From: Syntrophorhabdaceae bacterium | GTDB taxonomy: Bacteria > Desulfobacterota > Syntrophorhabdia > Syntrophorhabdales > Syntrophorhabdaceae | Direction of reading: 5' to 3' | Length of the DNA: 18,931 bases | NCBI GenBank assembly: GCA_026416315.1 | Contig: JAOAFK010000007.1 | Location: forward strand, 1-18,931 | Shown: piece after piece, positions 1 to 6,982 of the stretch | Position numbering within the stretch: position 1 is the first letter of the stretch | How the letters are laid out: each line of letters opens with the position of its first letter | Notes under the pieces: generated by a model | The model's input: only the letters and a program-made list of their open reading frames with translations | What the model was told of the DNA's origin: nothing | Database searches by the model: none | Translations under genes and position numbers: made by a program

Positions 1-414
1 AATCATACCTTCCATGCTTGTAGGAGAGGCCTGGCCTTTTGTTAATCCGTATATCTGATTGTCATGAACAAATAATTTAACACCTATATTTCGCCTTATG
101 GCATGGATAAGATGGTTGCCTCCTTCACCATAGCAATCACCGTCTCCTGCCACAGCAATAACGGTCATTTTATGATTGGCAAGCCTCATACCTGTTGCCA
201 CAGGTAGTGTCCTTCCATGGAGACCGTTAAATGTATTGCACCTTAGATAATGGGGAAGTTTTCCCGCCTGTCCTATGCCGGAAACGATGGTAAATTCATG
301 AGGTTTTATATCAAGTTCAACAAAGGTTTCTTTTAATGCCCTTAAAATGCTGTAATTTCCACAGCCAGGACACCAGGCAGGTGTCCTTCCTTTATATTCA
401 TCTAATAATGTCAT
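1..414 (-). CDS. korB: 2-oxoacid:ferredoxin oxidoreductase, beta subunit (partial, 3' end outside window)
   Basis: Thiamine-diphosphate-binding beta subunit of a 2-oxoglutarate (or other 2-oxoacid):ferredoxin oxidoreductase, a cytoplasmic enzyme that decarboxylates the oxoacid, forms acyl-CoA and reduces ferredoxin. The first 138 residues are present. Visible are the CPGCG iron-sulfur motif (Cys15, Cys18), a further Cys59 just before NGLHGR, the ThDP/Mg motif GDGD at 90-93 followed by NHLIHAIRRN, and DNQIYGLTKGQ with SPTS at 118-133, all typical of KorB. The ATG at 414 lies inside the end of korA (17-base overlap) and follows an AAGGAGA ribosome site, so the two subunits are translationally coupled. 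The reading frame is open to the window edge; about half of a usual KorB is missing there. The exact substrate (2-oxoglutarate or a relative) cannot be fixed from this part alone. Confidence 0.95.
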   Translation of the reverse strand, partial: MTLLDEYKGRTPAWCPGCGNYSILRALKETFVELDIKPHEFTIVSGIGQAGKLPHYLRCNTFNGLHGRTLPVATGMRLANHKMTVIAVAGDGDCYGEGGNHLIHAIRRNIGVKLFVHDNQIYGLTKGQASPTSMEGMI

Positions 415-2107
415 TTAATCTCCTTGCCAGTAAATCACCATAAAATGGCCTTCCATCATATCTATTTATGTAGTCTGTAAATACAAAACCCGTTTCTGTC
501 TTTAAAAGTCTTGCAAACTGTGAGGTGGCATTGTTTTCAATACTTATAGTCCTTTTTGTTTTTTTTAATTTATCCATCTGCTCTATCATATCCGGTAAGG
601 GATAAACTTCTGCAAAGTGCATGAGTGCTATTTTTTTATTGGAAAGTATATCCACTGCCTCTTTCATAACTCCATATGTAGAACCCCATCCCACAATTAC
701 AATATCTGGGTTATCATCTCCATAAAAAGTTGGTTGTGCCATCTCTTTTTTTATCAAGGGTAACTTTTTAAAAAGTCTCTTATTTACCATCTCTGTCCTT
801 ATTTCTGGGGCCTCTGTAATGTGACCTTCCTCATCGTGTTCATCACTATCGGTTATGATCAATTGAATTGATGTGCCAGGAATGCCAAAGGGTGATACAC
901 CACTTTCTGTAAAGAGATGCCTTTTATACCCCTCTATTGCATCCAGTTCTTTACCTTTGATTCTATATTCTTTGTGTTTATATGCAGCAATATTGAGGTG
1001 ATCTACTGTCCACTGAGAATCAGAAAGATACTGATCTGTCAAAATAAATGCAGGTATCTGATATTTTTGAGAGATATCAAATGCCTTATTTGTGAGATAA
1101 AATGCCTGCAAAGGAGAGCCCGGAGCAAATATGACCCTTGGAAATTCTCCATGGCCGGCATGTAATGCGAATAGGAGATCCGCTTGTTCTGTTTTTGTGG
1201 GAAGCCCTGTGGCCGGTGCTGGTCTCTGGGCAAGGGCAATAACAATAGGTGTTTCTGTCATGGCAGCAAGGGATAGTCCTTCCACCATCAAGGCAAAGCC
1301 ACCCCCTGATGTGCCTGTCATGGATCTCACCCCTGCAAAGGATGCACCTATTGCCATATTTATAGCTGCAATCTCATCCTCTGCCTGTTCCACCACAATG
1401 CCACATTGTTTTGCCTTAGATGCGAGAAAAAGCATGATTCCCGTTGATGGTGTCATGGGATATGCAGAATAGAATTTACAGCCTGAGACAATTGCGCCCA
1501 GGCCTATTGATTCATTTACTCCTATGAGCATTTTGGGTTCTTTGTAAGGCATAATTGTAAATGCACATTGGAGGCATTCCTTTTTTGCATAATCATAACC
1601 TGCGTTAAAGGCATCTCTATTTAAATCAAAAACATCGCTACCTTTCTTACCCAACGTTTCATAAAGGATATTTAAAAAGATCTCCTTATTAATACCTAAC
1701 ATACCTAAGACAGCCCCGGTTGCCACGGTGTTGGCGGTTATTCTACTTTTTCCAAATTTTTCTGCCATCTCTAAAAAGGGTATATTCAAAAACCTTTTAT
1801 CTTCAATTTTCTCTTTTATAACCGCTATATCATAGATTGCCACACCATATGGAGAAAGTTCATCTCCATGGACAGTTATGCTGTCTTTATCTAATGCTAC
1901 AAGTATATCTACTACACTTTTTGAAGCACTAACCTCATTATCGGATAAGCGTATCTGATAGAAATTATGTCCGCCTCTTATACGGGATTCATATTCCTGA
2001 TGGGTAAATACATGATATCCACAGCGAGAAAACACCTTTGCAAGGCTATCGCCTATGGTCTGTATGCCCTGACCTGCCTCTCCACCGATTTTTATCGTAT
2101 AATCCAG
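398..2107 (-). CDS. korA: 2-oxoacid:ferredoxin oxidoreductase, fused gamma-alpha subunit; probable CTG start
   Basis: Partner of korB. The N-terminal part (about residues 1-185) is the gamma domain with GGEAGQGIQ near the start and ESRIRGGHNFYQIR. The rest is the alpha pyrimidine-binding domain with YPMTPSTGIM, TSGGGFALM and RPAPATGLPTKTEQADL, the signature of the KorA group with gamma fused to alpha. The first ATG is at 2035, but starting there would delete GGEAGQGIQTIGDSLAKV, which the family keeps at its N-terminus. The frame is open upstream to a TAA at 2122-2120, which is the stop of the thioesterase gene. Within this short stretch the only plausible start is CTG at 2107, five bases after AGGGAGG (2119-2113). 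With it the protein is 569 residues, normal for the family. The CTG start is inference from domain content and spacing. No separate ferredoxin-like delta subunit is seen in the window. Confidence 0.93.
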   Translation of the reverse strand: MDYTIKIGGEAGQGIQTIGDSLAKVFSRCGYHVFTHQEYESRIRGGHNFYQIRLSDNEVSASKSVVDILVALDKDSITVHGDELSPYGVAIYDIAVIKEKIEDKRFLNIPFLEMAEKFGKSRITANTVATGAVLGMLGINKEIFLNILYETLGKKGSDVFDLNRDAFNAGYDYAKKECLQCAFTIMPYKEPKMLIGVNESIGLGAIVSGCKFYSAYPMTPSTGIMLFLASKAKQCGIVVEQAEDEIAAINMAIGASFAGVRSMTGTSGGGFALMVEGLSLAAMTETPIVIALAQRPAPATGLPTKTEQADLLFALHAGHGEFPRVIFAPGSPLQAFYLTNKAFDISQKYQIPAFILTDQYLSDSQWTVDHLNIAAYKHKEYRIKGKELDAIEGYKRHLFTESGVSPFGIPGTSIQLIITDSDEHDEEGHITEAPEIRTEMVNKRLFKKLPLIKKEMAQPTFYGDDNPDIVIVGWGSTYGVMKEAVDILSNKKIALMHFAEVYPLPDMIEQMDKLKKTKRTISIENNATSQFARLLKTETGFVFTDYINRYDGRPFYGDLLARRLNDIIR

Positions 2108-2112
2108 ATAGC

Positions 2113-2119
2113 CCTCCCT
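2113..2119 (-). promoter_or_regulatory. Ribosome binding site deciding the korA CTG start
   Basis: AGGGAGG lies directly after the thioesterase stop codon and five bases before CTG at 2107-2105. No ATG, GTG or TTG lies in frame between the upstream stop and the conserved glycine-rich motif of KorA, so this site is the main support for a non-standard start. Confidence 0.65.
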
Positions 2120-2614
2120 TTAATCATGTTTTAACAAAGACATAAAGTGCTTTTTTATGGATGGTGAGGTTCTTGAAAAATCGAATCTGTTTATAAAATG
2201 TTCTACAGAAATATCCCTTGCCTCTCTAAATAAAGCATTCACGCTTGCATATACATCACCTTTATTGTCCTCAATCCATGCTGTTGCGTGGACATCCTTA
2301 CCTTCAATCCTTAAAAATTGACCCTTTGCCATATAAGGGGTACCGCATATCACAGGTTTAAAAAATTCTATTTCTGTTTTTCTTGTCATACAAATCTTTT
2401 TCGTCTCCATAAATATGGCATACCATATGAGCACATCAAGGATACCAAAAATAATGCCACCGTGAAGGACATCGGTATAGCCCTCAAATCTGTTATCGAG
2501 GTTCACTTCACAGTAAACAAACCCCTTATCATACATGACTTGGAGCTGTAACCCATCCTTTCTATTAAATCCACAAAAGAATGAATCTTTATATACTGGT
2601 AATATACCCTTCAT
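2120..2614 (-). CDS. Hotdog-fold thioesterase (PaaI-like)
   Basis: Predicted 164-residue cytoplasmic acyl-CoA thioesterase. The core motif HGGIIFGILD (His51 to Asp60) matches the HGG...D active-site pattern of PaaI-type hotdog enzymes, and an N-terminal FFCGFNRKDGLQL stretch resembles the CG-x-N-x-x-GL lead-in common in that group. The C-terminal 35 residues look like an unconserved helical tail. ATG at 2614 is preceded by AGGAGGG six bases away. It sits 10 bases after the RfaH-like gene, and its stop is followed after 12 bases by the korA start, so all four genes form one operon. The context suggests hydrolysis of a CoA thioester made or consumed by the oxidoreductase, for example to relieve CoA trapping. 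The substrate is unknown. Confidence 0.82.
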   Translation of the reverse strand: MKGILPVYKDSFFCGFNRKDGLQLQVMYDKGFVYCEVNLDNRFEGYTDVLHGGIIFGILDVLIWYAIFMETKKICMTRKTEIEFFKPVICGTPYMAKGQFLRIEGKDVHATAWIEDNKGDVYASVNALFREARDISVEHFINRFDFSRTSPSIKKHFMSLLKHD

Positions 2615-2624
2615 AAAAACCCTC

Positions 2625-3122
2625 CTACTGTGCCTTTTCTACAAGCTCTCTGTCTATTTCCATCCTTGCAGCAAATTGAACAGCATCAAGGAGTATTGTC
2701 ACCCTTTCCTTTCCATCCATCTCTCTCTCGAATATTCCGGTTAGACCTTTAAAGGGCCCATCTTTTATTACAATTCTATCTCCTTTTGATAAGGGTTTTT
2801 TCTGAATAGTGGCTATACCGTTCTCAAGCCTTGATTTTATAAAATCAATCAATTCTTCATGGATGGGCACAATCCGTTCTCCAAAATGAACTATCGTTTT
2901 AACACCCCTTGTATATTTTACAAGACGAAAATCATCAACAGGATTGAATTTTGCAAAGATATAACCTGGAAACATGGGCTCTATAACCACTACGAATCTT
3001 CCGTTTTTGTACTTTCTCAATTTTAATTTTGGTGCAAGGGTCTCTATTCCACCAGATTCAAGGTTTAAAGCCGCCCGTGTCTCATTTTTTGGCTTTGTAT
3101 TCACAACAAACCATTTTTTCAT
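2625..3122 (-). CDS. RfaH-type specialised NusG paralogue (transcription antiterminator)
   Basis: 165-residue protein with an N-terminal NGN domain (about 1-97, with WFVVNTKPKNE, EPMFPGYIF and TRGVKTIVHFG) and a C-terminal KOW domain (about 111-148, KGDRIVIKDGPFKGLTGIF then ERVTILLDAV). The patterns EP-x-FP-x-Y-x-F, TRGV-x-x-x-V-x-FG and the KOW wording fit RfaH and its relatives better than housekeeping NusG, whose gene normally sits beside ribosomal protein genes. Family members bind RNA polymerase at the clamp, suppress pausing and Rho termination, and may recruit the ribosome. It is the first gene of the thioesterase-korA-korB operon; RfaH-type genes usually accompany surface-polysaccharide operons, so this location is unusual. 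ATG at 3122 has no Shine-Dalgarno sequence and lies about 9 bases after a -10 box, so the mRNA may be leaderless. Confidence 0.85.
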   Translation of the reverse strand: MKKWFVVNTKPKNETRAALNLESGGIETLAPKLKLRKYKNGRFVVVIEPMFPGYIFAKFNPVDDFRLVKYTRGVKTIVHFGERIVPIHEELIDFIKSRLENGIATIQKKPLSKGDRIVIKDGPFKGLTGIFEREMDGKERVTILLDAVQFAARMEIDRELVEKAQ

Positions 3123-3131
3123 AACATTAAG

Positions 3132-3161
3132 ATTCTAACATCGAATTACAGAAATTATCAA
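3132..3161 (-). promoter_or_regulatory. Promoter for the RfaH-like/thioesterase/korAB operon
   Basis: On the minus strand TTGATA (3161-3156) is followed after 18 bases by TAGAAT (3137-3132); each box matches the sigma-70 consensus at five of six positions. The expected transcription start falls near 3125, only a few bases before ATG 3122, leaving no room for a ribosome binding site. Prediction by eye. Confidence 0.6.
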
Positions 3162-3183
3162 GGAACTTTGGTATTAAAAATGC

Positions 3184-3213
3184 TTGACAGTGTTACAATG
3201 ATTTTATTAATAT
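3184..3213 (+). promoter_or_regulatory. Promoter for the phosphodiesterase-like gene
   Basis: A perfect TTGACA (3184-3189) is followed by an AT-rich TAATAT (3208-3213, 18-base spacer); ATTAAT at 3206-3211 with a 16-base spacer is the alternative. The expected start near 3220 is about five bases before ATG 3225. This promoter lies inside the longest open reading frame, which argues against an upstream start codon at 3168. Confidence 0.6.
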
Positions 3214-3224
3214 TCAAAAAAACA

Positions 3225-3989
3225 ATGAAAATAGATATTTTAGGATGTTATGGCAATGCCATAGGGGATTTTAAATCAACATGTTTTTTTATTGATGAAA
3301 AAACCCTGCTTGATGCTGGAACAGTAACTGGAGTTCTAAAGGATCACCAGCTAAAGAACATAAAAAATGTCATTATAACCCATACCCACCTTGACCATAT
3401 AAAAGACCTTGTCTTTCTTGTGGATCAGCTCGTCATGATGGGAAAATACTACATCGAACTTATTAGTGTAAAAGAGGTTCTCAATATAATATCTGAAAAT
3501 CTTTTTAACAATCAACTATGGCCTGATTTTACCGTTATCCCATCCCATGATAATGCCGTTATTAAAATGAGAGAGATAACCCTCAATGAATACACAAATA
3601 TTGGAGACCTTACTGTAAAGCCCATCCTTATGACACATACTGTATACTGTGTGGGATATATAATAAAAAAGAACGGTAAAGGTTTTATGTTTACATCAGA
3701 TACAGGCCCAACAAAGACATTCTGGGAGATGGCAAGAAGTGAAAATGGCATTGAATTTATAATAGCAGATGTATCATTTCCAAATCGCATGGAGGAACTT
3801 GCGAGAGTCTCAGGACACATGACATTGAATATGCTTATAGAACATATTGAGAGATTTAATCTCAATAATATCCCTTTTTTTATAACCCATATAAAACCCA
3901 TTTTTCTTGAAGAAATCATCCATGAGCTAACACAACTTGGAAGACCCAACATAAGACCCCTTATACAGGGTGAGACGATTCATATCTGA
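3225..3989 (+). CDS. Metallo-beta-lactamase-fold hydrolase, class-II cyclic-nucleotide phosphodiesterase type
   Basis: 254-residue cytoplasmic metallohydrolase. It shows ILGCYGNAIGD near the start, a STCFFID...LLDAGT strand, the metal site THTHLDHIKDL (about 69-79), a later histidine in MTHTVY, the bridging aspartate in FTSDTG, and SGHMT and ITHIKP near the end. This order and wording match class-II cAMP phosphodiesterases (HxHLDH family) better than glyoxalase II, RNase Z or true beta-lactamases. Cyclic-nucleotide hydrolysis is inferred from the family; other phosphodiester substrates are possible. An ATG at 3168 would add 19 residues that cover the promoter boxes and are unlike the family, so 3225 is preferred. 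There is no Shine-Dalgarno sequence before it, fitting a leaderless transcript. ampG follows after 32 bases on the same strand. Confidence 0.78.
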   Translation: MKIDILGCYGNAIGDFKSTCFFIDEKTLLDAGTVTGVLKDHQLKNIKNVIITHTHLDHIKDLVFLVDQLVMMGKYYIELISVKEVLNIISENLFNNQLWPDFTVIPSHDNAVIKMREITLNEYTNIGDLTVKPILMTHTVYCVGYIIKKNGKGFMFTSDTGPTKTFWEMARSENGIEFIIADVSFPNRMEELARVSGHMTLNMLIEHIERFNLNNIPFFITHIKPIFLEEIIHELTQLGRPNIRPLIQGETIHI

Positions 3990-4021
3990 TTTTAATGGGT
4001 CATAAGTAAAATCAAAATGGG

Positions 4022-5257
4022 ATGCAGATGTCAATAAAGAATATTTTTAAAACTAAAATATTTGTGATGACATTACTTGGTTTTTCTTCAGGTCTTCCCC
4101 TGCCCCTTACATCAGGGACATTACAGGCCTGGCTTACAGTTGCCGGTGTTGATTTAAAGACCATAGGACTATTCTCCCTTGTTTCAATCCCGTACACCCT
4201 TAAATTTCTGTGGTCTCCTTTTATGGATCGTTTTATGCCGCCATGGCTTGGAAGACGCAGGGGCTGGATTTTGCCCATCCAGATCGCCTTGATGGTATTC
4301 ATAAGCATCATGGGTTTTATCTCCCCTAAAGAGACCTCACTTTTAATGGCAATTCTTGCGTTTTCTGTGGCATTCATGTCAGCTTCGCAAGACATTGTAA
4401 TAGATGCATACAGAACAGATGTACTATCCGATAAAGAGAGAGGCATAGGTGCTGCCACATTTATCACAGGTTACAGGATTGCCATGCTTGTTGCAGGGGC
4501 ATTGGCACTGATATTGTCTGAAAATATAGGATGGCAGAATACCTATCTTCTAATGGCAATCCTTTTAATAATAGGTGTGATAGGCACATTTTCAGGAAAA
4601 GAACCGGGCCCTCATATAACACCACCAAAAAATATAGAAGAAGCAGTAATCGGGCCAATAAAAGATATTTTCAGCAGAAAAAATGCCATTTCAATACTGC
4701 TATTTATTATTCTATACAAACTTGGAGATGCTTATGCGGGTGCCCTTACTACGGCATTTCTTATAAGAGGTGTTAATTTTTCACCAGGTGAGGTAGGAGC
4801 AATAAACAAAGGCTTGGGTTTAATCGCCACAATTACAGGTGCCATGTTTGGCGGAGCCCTTATGGTGAGGCTCGGGCTTTATAGGTCACTTTTATTTTTT
4901 GGCATATTACAGATGGTTTCAAACCTTTCGTTTATGGTTCTATCATTAACAGGTAAAAACTATCCTGTTATGATATCTGCCGTTGCCTTTGAAAACATAA
5001 CAGGTGGGATGGGCTCTGCTGCATTTCTTGCCTTTGTCATGGCCATATGCAATAGAAAATACAGCGCTACCCAGTATGCCCTTTTATCATCCCTTGCTGC
5101 ATTAGGAAGGGTATTTATCTCACCCACATCAGGTTATATTGTCTCTCAAACAGGCTGGGCGACATTTTTTCTATTTACTGCCATTACAGCCTTACCGGGT
5201 CTTTTATTTCTGTTAATTTTAAAAACTGCTATATTGAATATACAGAATGACCAATAA
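4022..5257 (+). CDS. ampG: AmpG-type muropeptide permease (major facilitator superfamily)
   Basis: Inner-membrane transporter of 411 residues with about 12 predicted membrane segments. The N-terminal part carries the AmpG hallmark GFSSGLPLPLTSGTLQAWL, then TIGLFSLVSIPYTLKFLWSP and the loop LGRRRGW; SASQDIVIDAYRTDVL follows in the fourth to fifth segments. AmpG brings anhydro-muropeptides from the periplasm into the cytoplasm for wall recycling. The E. coli protein is longer (two extra segments), while shorter versions like this are common. A second in-frame ATG at 4028 is slightly better placed relative to GGGA; the two starts differ by two residues. The gene follows the phosphodiesterase-like gene closely and probably shares its promoter. 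Its last 39 bases overlap the end of the opposite-strand gene at 5219-5578. No ampC or ampD neighbour is seen. Confidence 0.9.
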   Translation: MQMSIKNIFKTKIFVMTLLGFSSGLPLPLTSGTLQAWLTVAGVDLKTIGLFSLVSIPYTLKFLWSPFMDRFMPPWLGRRRGWILPIQIALMVFISIMGFISPKETSLLMAILAFSVAFMSASQDIVIDAYRTDVLSDKERGIGAATFITGYRIAMLVAGALALILSENIGWQNTYLLMAILLIIGVIGTFSGKEPGPHITPPKNIEEAVIGPIKDIFSRKNAISILLFIILYKLGDAYAGALTTAFLIRGVNFSPGEVGAINKGLGLIATITGAMFGGALMVRLGLYRSLLFFGILQMVSNLSFMVLSLTGKNYPVMISAVAFENITGGMGSAAFLAFVMAICNRKYSATQYALLSSLAALGRVFISPTSGYIVSQTGWATFFLFTAITALPGLLFLLILKTAILNIQNDQ

Positions 5258-5578
5258 ACAGTACGTAAAATTCATATCCCCAAGTTGCCTTTCAAAGGTG
5301 AATCTCCCTGGCTTTTTGAGGAATTCATCAACAGCCGTATCAAATCCCCCTGAAAACGCCACAAATGGTAAGGACACGATAAAACCAGCTGTACCTATGG
5401 CACAGGCTGCAATGCCAAGGGGTCTTAATACTGCTAAATCAAATAGCATATATTCACCCCTTCTTTCTGTTTCTCTCTGATATGTCTCTAATGATACCGA
5501 AGACTCAGTATAACCAAACTGATTGAAGATCATAGAAAAGAAACAGGCCAAAACAATGAGAATCAATATCCTTTTCAT
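5219..5578 (-). CDS. Small exported or membrane protein of unknown function
   Basis: 119 residues. An N-terminal signal peptide or anchor (MKRILILIVLACFFSMIF) is followed by a short polar stretch, a hydrophobic segment (about 48-80, LAVLRPLGIAACAIGTAGFIVSLPFVAF) and a basic TFERQLGD motif. The arrangement with RPLGIAA...GT...VSLPF and a final TF-x-R-x-LG resembles a small family of uncharacterised deltaproteobacterial envelope proteins, as far as I recognise it; no function is claimed. The last 17 residues (after GDM) are hydrophobic and may be an accidental extension into the ampG region, with which the gene overlaps convergently by 39 bases. ATG at 5578 follows GAGGG by five bases, and a strong promoter lies just upstream, so it is expressed independently of the preceding corC-like gene. 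Confidence 0.75.
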   Translation of the reverse strand: MKRILILIVLACFFSMIFNQFGYTESSVSLETYQRETERRGEYMLFDLAVLRPLGIAACAIGTAGFIVSLPFVAFSGGFDTAVDEFLKKPGRFTFERQLGDMNFTYCLLVILYIQYSSF

Positions 5579-5600
5579 ATAAACCCTCTTTTTTAATTAT

Positions 5601-5612
5601 GACCATCTGGTC
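5601..5612. promoter_or_regulatory. Short palindrome just after the expected transcription start (possible operator)
   Basis: GACCATCTGGTC has five-base inverted arms (GACCA/TGGTC) around a two-base centre. It falls at about +2 to +13 of the promoter at 5621-5649, a position where a repressor dimer could act. No T-run follows, so it is not a terminator. Its function is unproven. Confidence 0.3.
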
Positions 5613-5620
5613 TTTTTCTG

Positions 5621-5649
5621 ATTGTAATAAACAGTTAAAAATTTGTCAA
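5621..5649 (-). promoter_or_regulatory. Strong sigma-70-like promoter for the small exported protein
   Basis: On the minus strand a perfect TTGACA (5649-5644) is followed after exactly 17 bases by TACAAT (5626-5621), five of six to the -10 consensus. The start is expected near 5614, about 36 bases before ATG 5578. It is the best promoter match I found in the window and sits only eight bases beyond the stop of the corC-like gene. Confidence 0.72.
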
Positions 5650-5656
5650 TTTCTCT

Positions 5657-6982
5657 TTATTGTTCTGCCTTTTTTTTGTTTATTTTTTGTATATTATGGC
5701 GTATCTGTTCAAGCTTTACCTTTGTGATTCTTCTTTCATCTACACCCACAACAATGAATTTATATCTGCCATAGATAACTATCTCCCCTCCCTTTGCAAT
5801 ACCCTGTAATCTCGTCATCATAAAACCACCAAGGGTTTCATAATCAGGGGATTCGGGCAGGTTCAGGTGTAATGTATTGTTTAAATCTCTTATTGAATAC
5901 GCACCATCTATGACAATGGAGCCGTCCTTTTGTCTTTCTATCCTATCATCCACATCTGTCTCATCCATAATCTCACCGAAGATCTCTTCCATGATGTCTT
6001 CAAGGGTAACAATCCCTACTGTGGTTCCATATTCGTCTACCACAACTGCCATATGGATATGCCTTTTTTGCATCTCTTTCAAAAGTACACTAATCTCCAT
6101 GGTCTCCGGCACAAAATAAGGCTTTCTTATGAGTTTTTGTAGTTCAAAAGGCTCTTTAGAGATAATATATTTTGTAATATCCTTGTGATACAAAATCCCT
6201 ATGATATTATCAAGATGGTCTTTATATACGGGATAGCGAGAAAATTCATTCTCCACAACATAATTTATAATCTCTTCATTGCTTTGATCTATGTCTATGC
6301 CGTAGATTTTAGGTTTTGGTACCATTATATCTTTTACTGACTTGTCGGCAAATTCAAAGACACCGTGGATCAGCTCTTCTTCTGTTTTATCGAAGACCCC
6401 TTTTCTCCTGCCTTCCTCAATGAGTATCTTTATTTCCTTTTCGCCGATATGCTCCTCCATTTTTTTCAGGTTTAAACCTTTTACTATAAAATTTGTTGAT
6501 GCTGTAAGAATATTCACGAAAAAAAATAGTAGTCTTGCTGTCAAATCAAAAACAGGGGCAATGTGCAGGGCGGCCTTTTCTTTATAATTCATGCCAATGT
6601 ATTTTGGGACGAGTTCTCCTATAACAAGGAAGAGATATGTGAGAATAACCACAACGATGAAGACGGAAATAGATTCTGAAAACCTATTCAAGATGGGGGC
6701 AATATTTATAATGGGCATTATATGTTTCACTGCAATGACACCACCCACAGCAGATGCAAGGGTTCCGAAAAGGGTGATTCCTATCTGAACCGATGATAGA
6801 AACCTCTCAGGGTTTTCCTTCATCTCAAAAAGGGTCCTTGTCTTTGAATCATTTCTCTCTTCAAGAAGTTCTTTAATCTTGCTTTTTCTTGATGAAATAA
6901 TGGAGATTTCCCCTGCAGAGAAAAGTCCATTTAAAAGTATGAGTATTATTATAAGAAATATATCAAAGGCCAAACTATCCAT
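5657..6982 (-). CDS. CorC/HlyC-family (CNNM-type) membrane protein with CBS pair
   Basis: 441-residue inner-membrane protein. It has an N-terminal DUF21/CNNM membrane domain (about 1-190, several hydrophobic segments, with FSAGEISIISSRKSKI and VIGELVPKYIG), a tandem CBS domain pair (about 205-335, starting at KDIMVPKPKIYGI and including VVDEYGTTVGIVTLEDIMEEIFGEI), and a C-terminal CorC/HlyC transporter-associated domain (about 350-432, with PESPDYETLGGF). Family members are linked to magnesium or cobalt efflux and to stress tolerance; the old name haemolysin is misleading. The CBS pair probably senses adenine nucleotides. Its ATG overlaps the stop of the giant activase gene by eight bases (ATGGATAG), so the two are translationally coupled, although no functional link is known to me. 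No terminator is visible after it. Confidence 0.92.
   Translation of the reverse strand: MDSLAFDIFLIIILILLNGLFSAGEISIISSRKSKIKELLEERNDSKTRTLFEMKENPERFLSSVQIGITLFGTLASAVGGVIAVKHIMPIINIAPILNRFSESISVFIVVVILTYLFLVIGELVPKYIGMNYKEKAALHIAPVFDLTARLLFFFVNILTASTNFIVKGLNLKKMEEHIGEKEIKILIEEGRRKGVFDKTEEELIHGVFEFADKSVKDIMVPKPKIYGIDIDQSNEEIINYVVENEFSRYPVYKDHLDNIIGILYHKDITKYIISKEPFELQKLIRKPYFVPETMEISVLLKEMQKRHIHMAVVVDEYGTTVGIVTLEDIMEEIFGEIMDETDVDDRIERQKDGSIVIDGAYSIRDLNNTLHLNLPESPDYETLGGFMMTRLQGIAKGGEIVIYGRYKFIVVGVDERRITKVKLEQIRHNIQKINKKKAEQ

Noticed and set aside
1131..1472. A 113-codon plus-strand open frame opposite korA
   Set aside because: It mirrors the conserved alpha-domain of KorA and shows no family motif or promoter.
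2120..2614. Possible thioesterase-KorA fusion, since both share one frame
   Set aside because: A TAA stop separates them, a good ribosome site follows, and KorA begins at its normal family start; a fusion would need stop readthrough.
3168..3224. N-terminal extension of the phosphodiesterase-like protein from ATG 3168
   Set aside because: The extension covers the predicted -35 and -10 boxes and is unlike the family start.
3512..3952. A 146-codon minus-strand open frame opposite the phosphodiesterase-like gene
   Set aside because: The opposite strand encodes clear metal-site motifs over the same span; the frame has no start signals.
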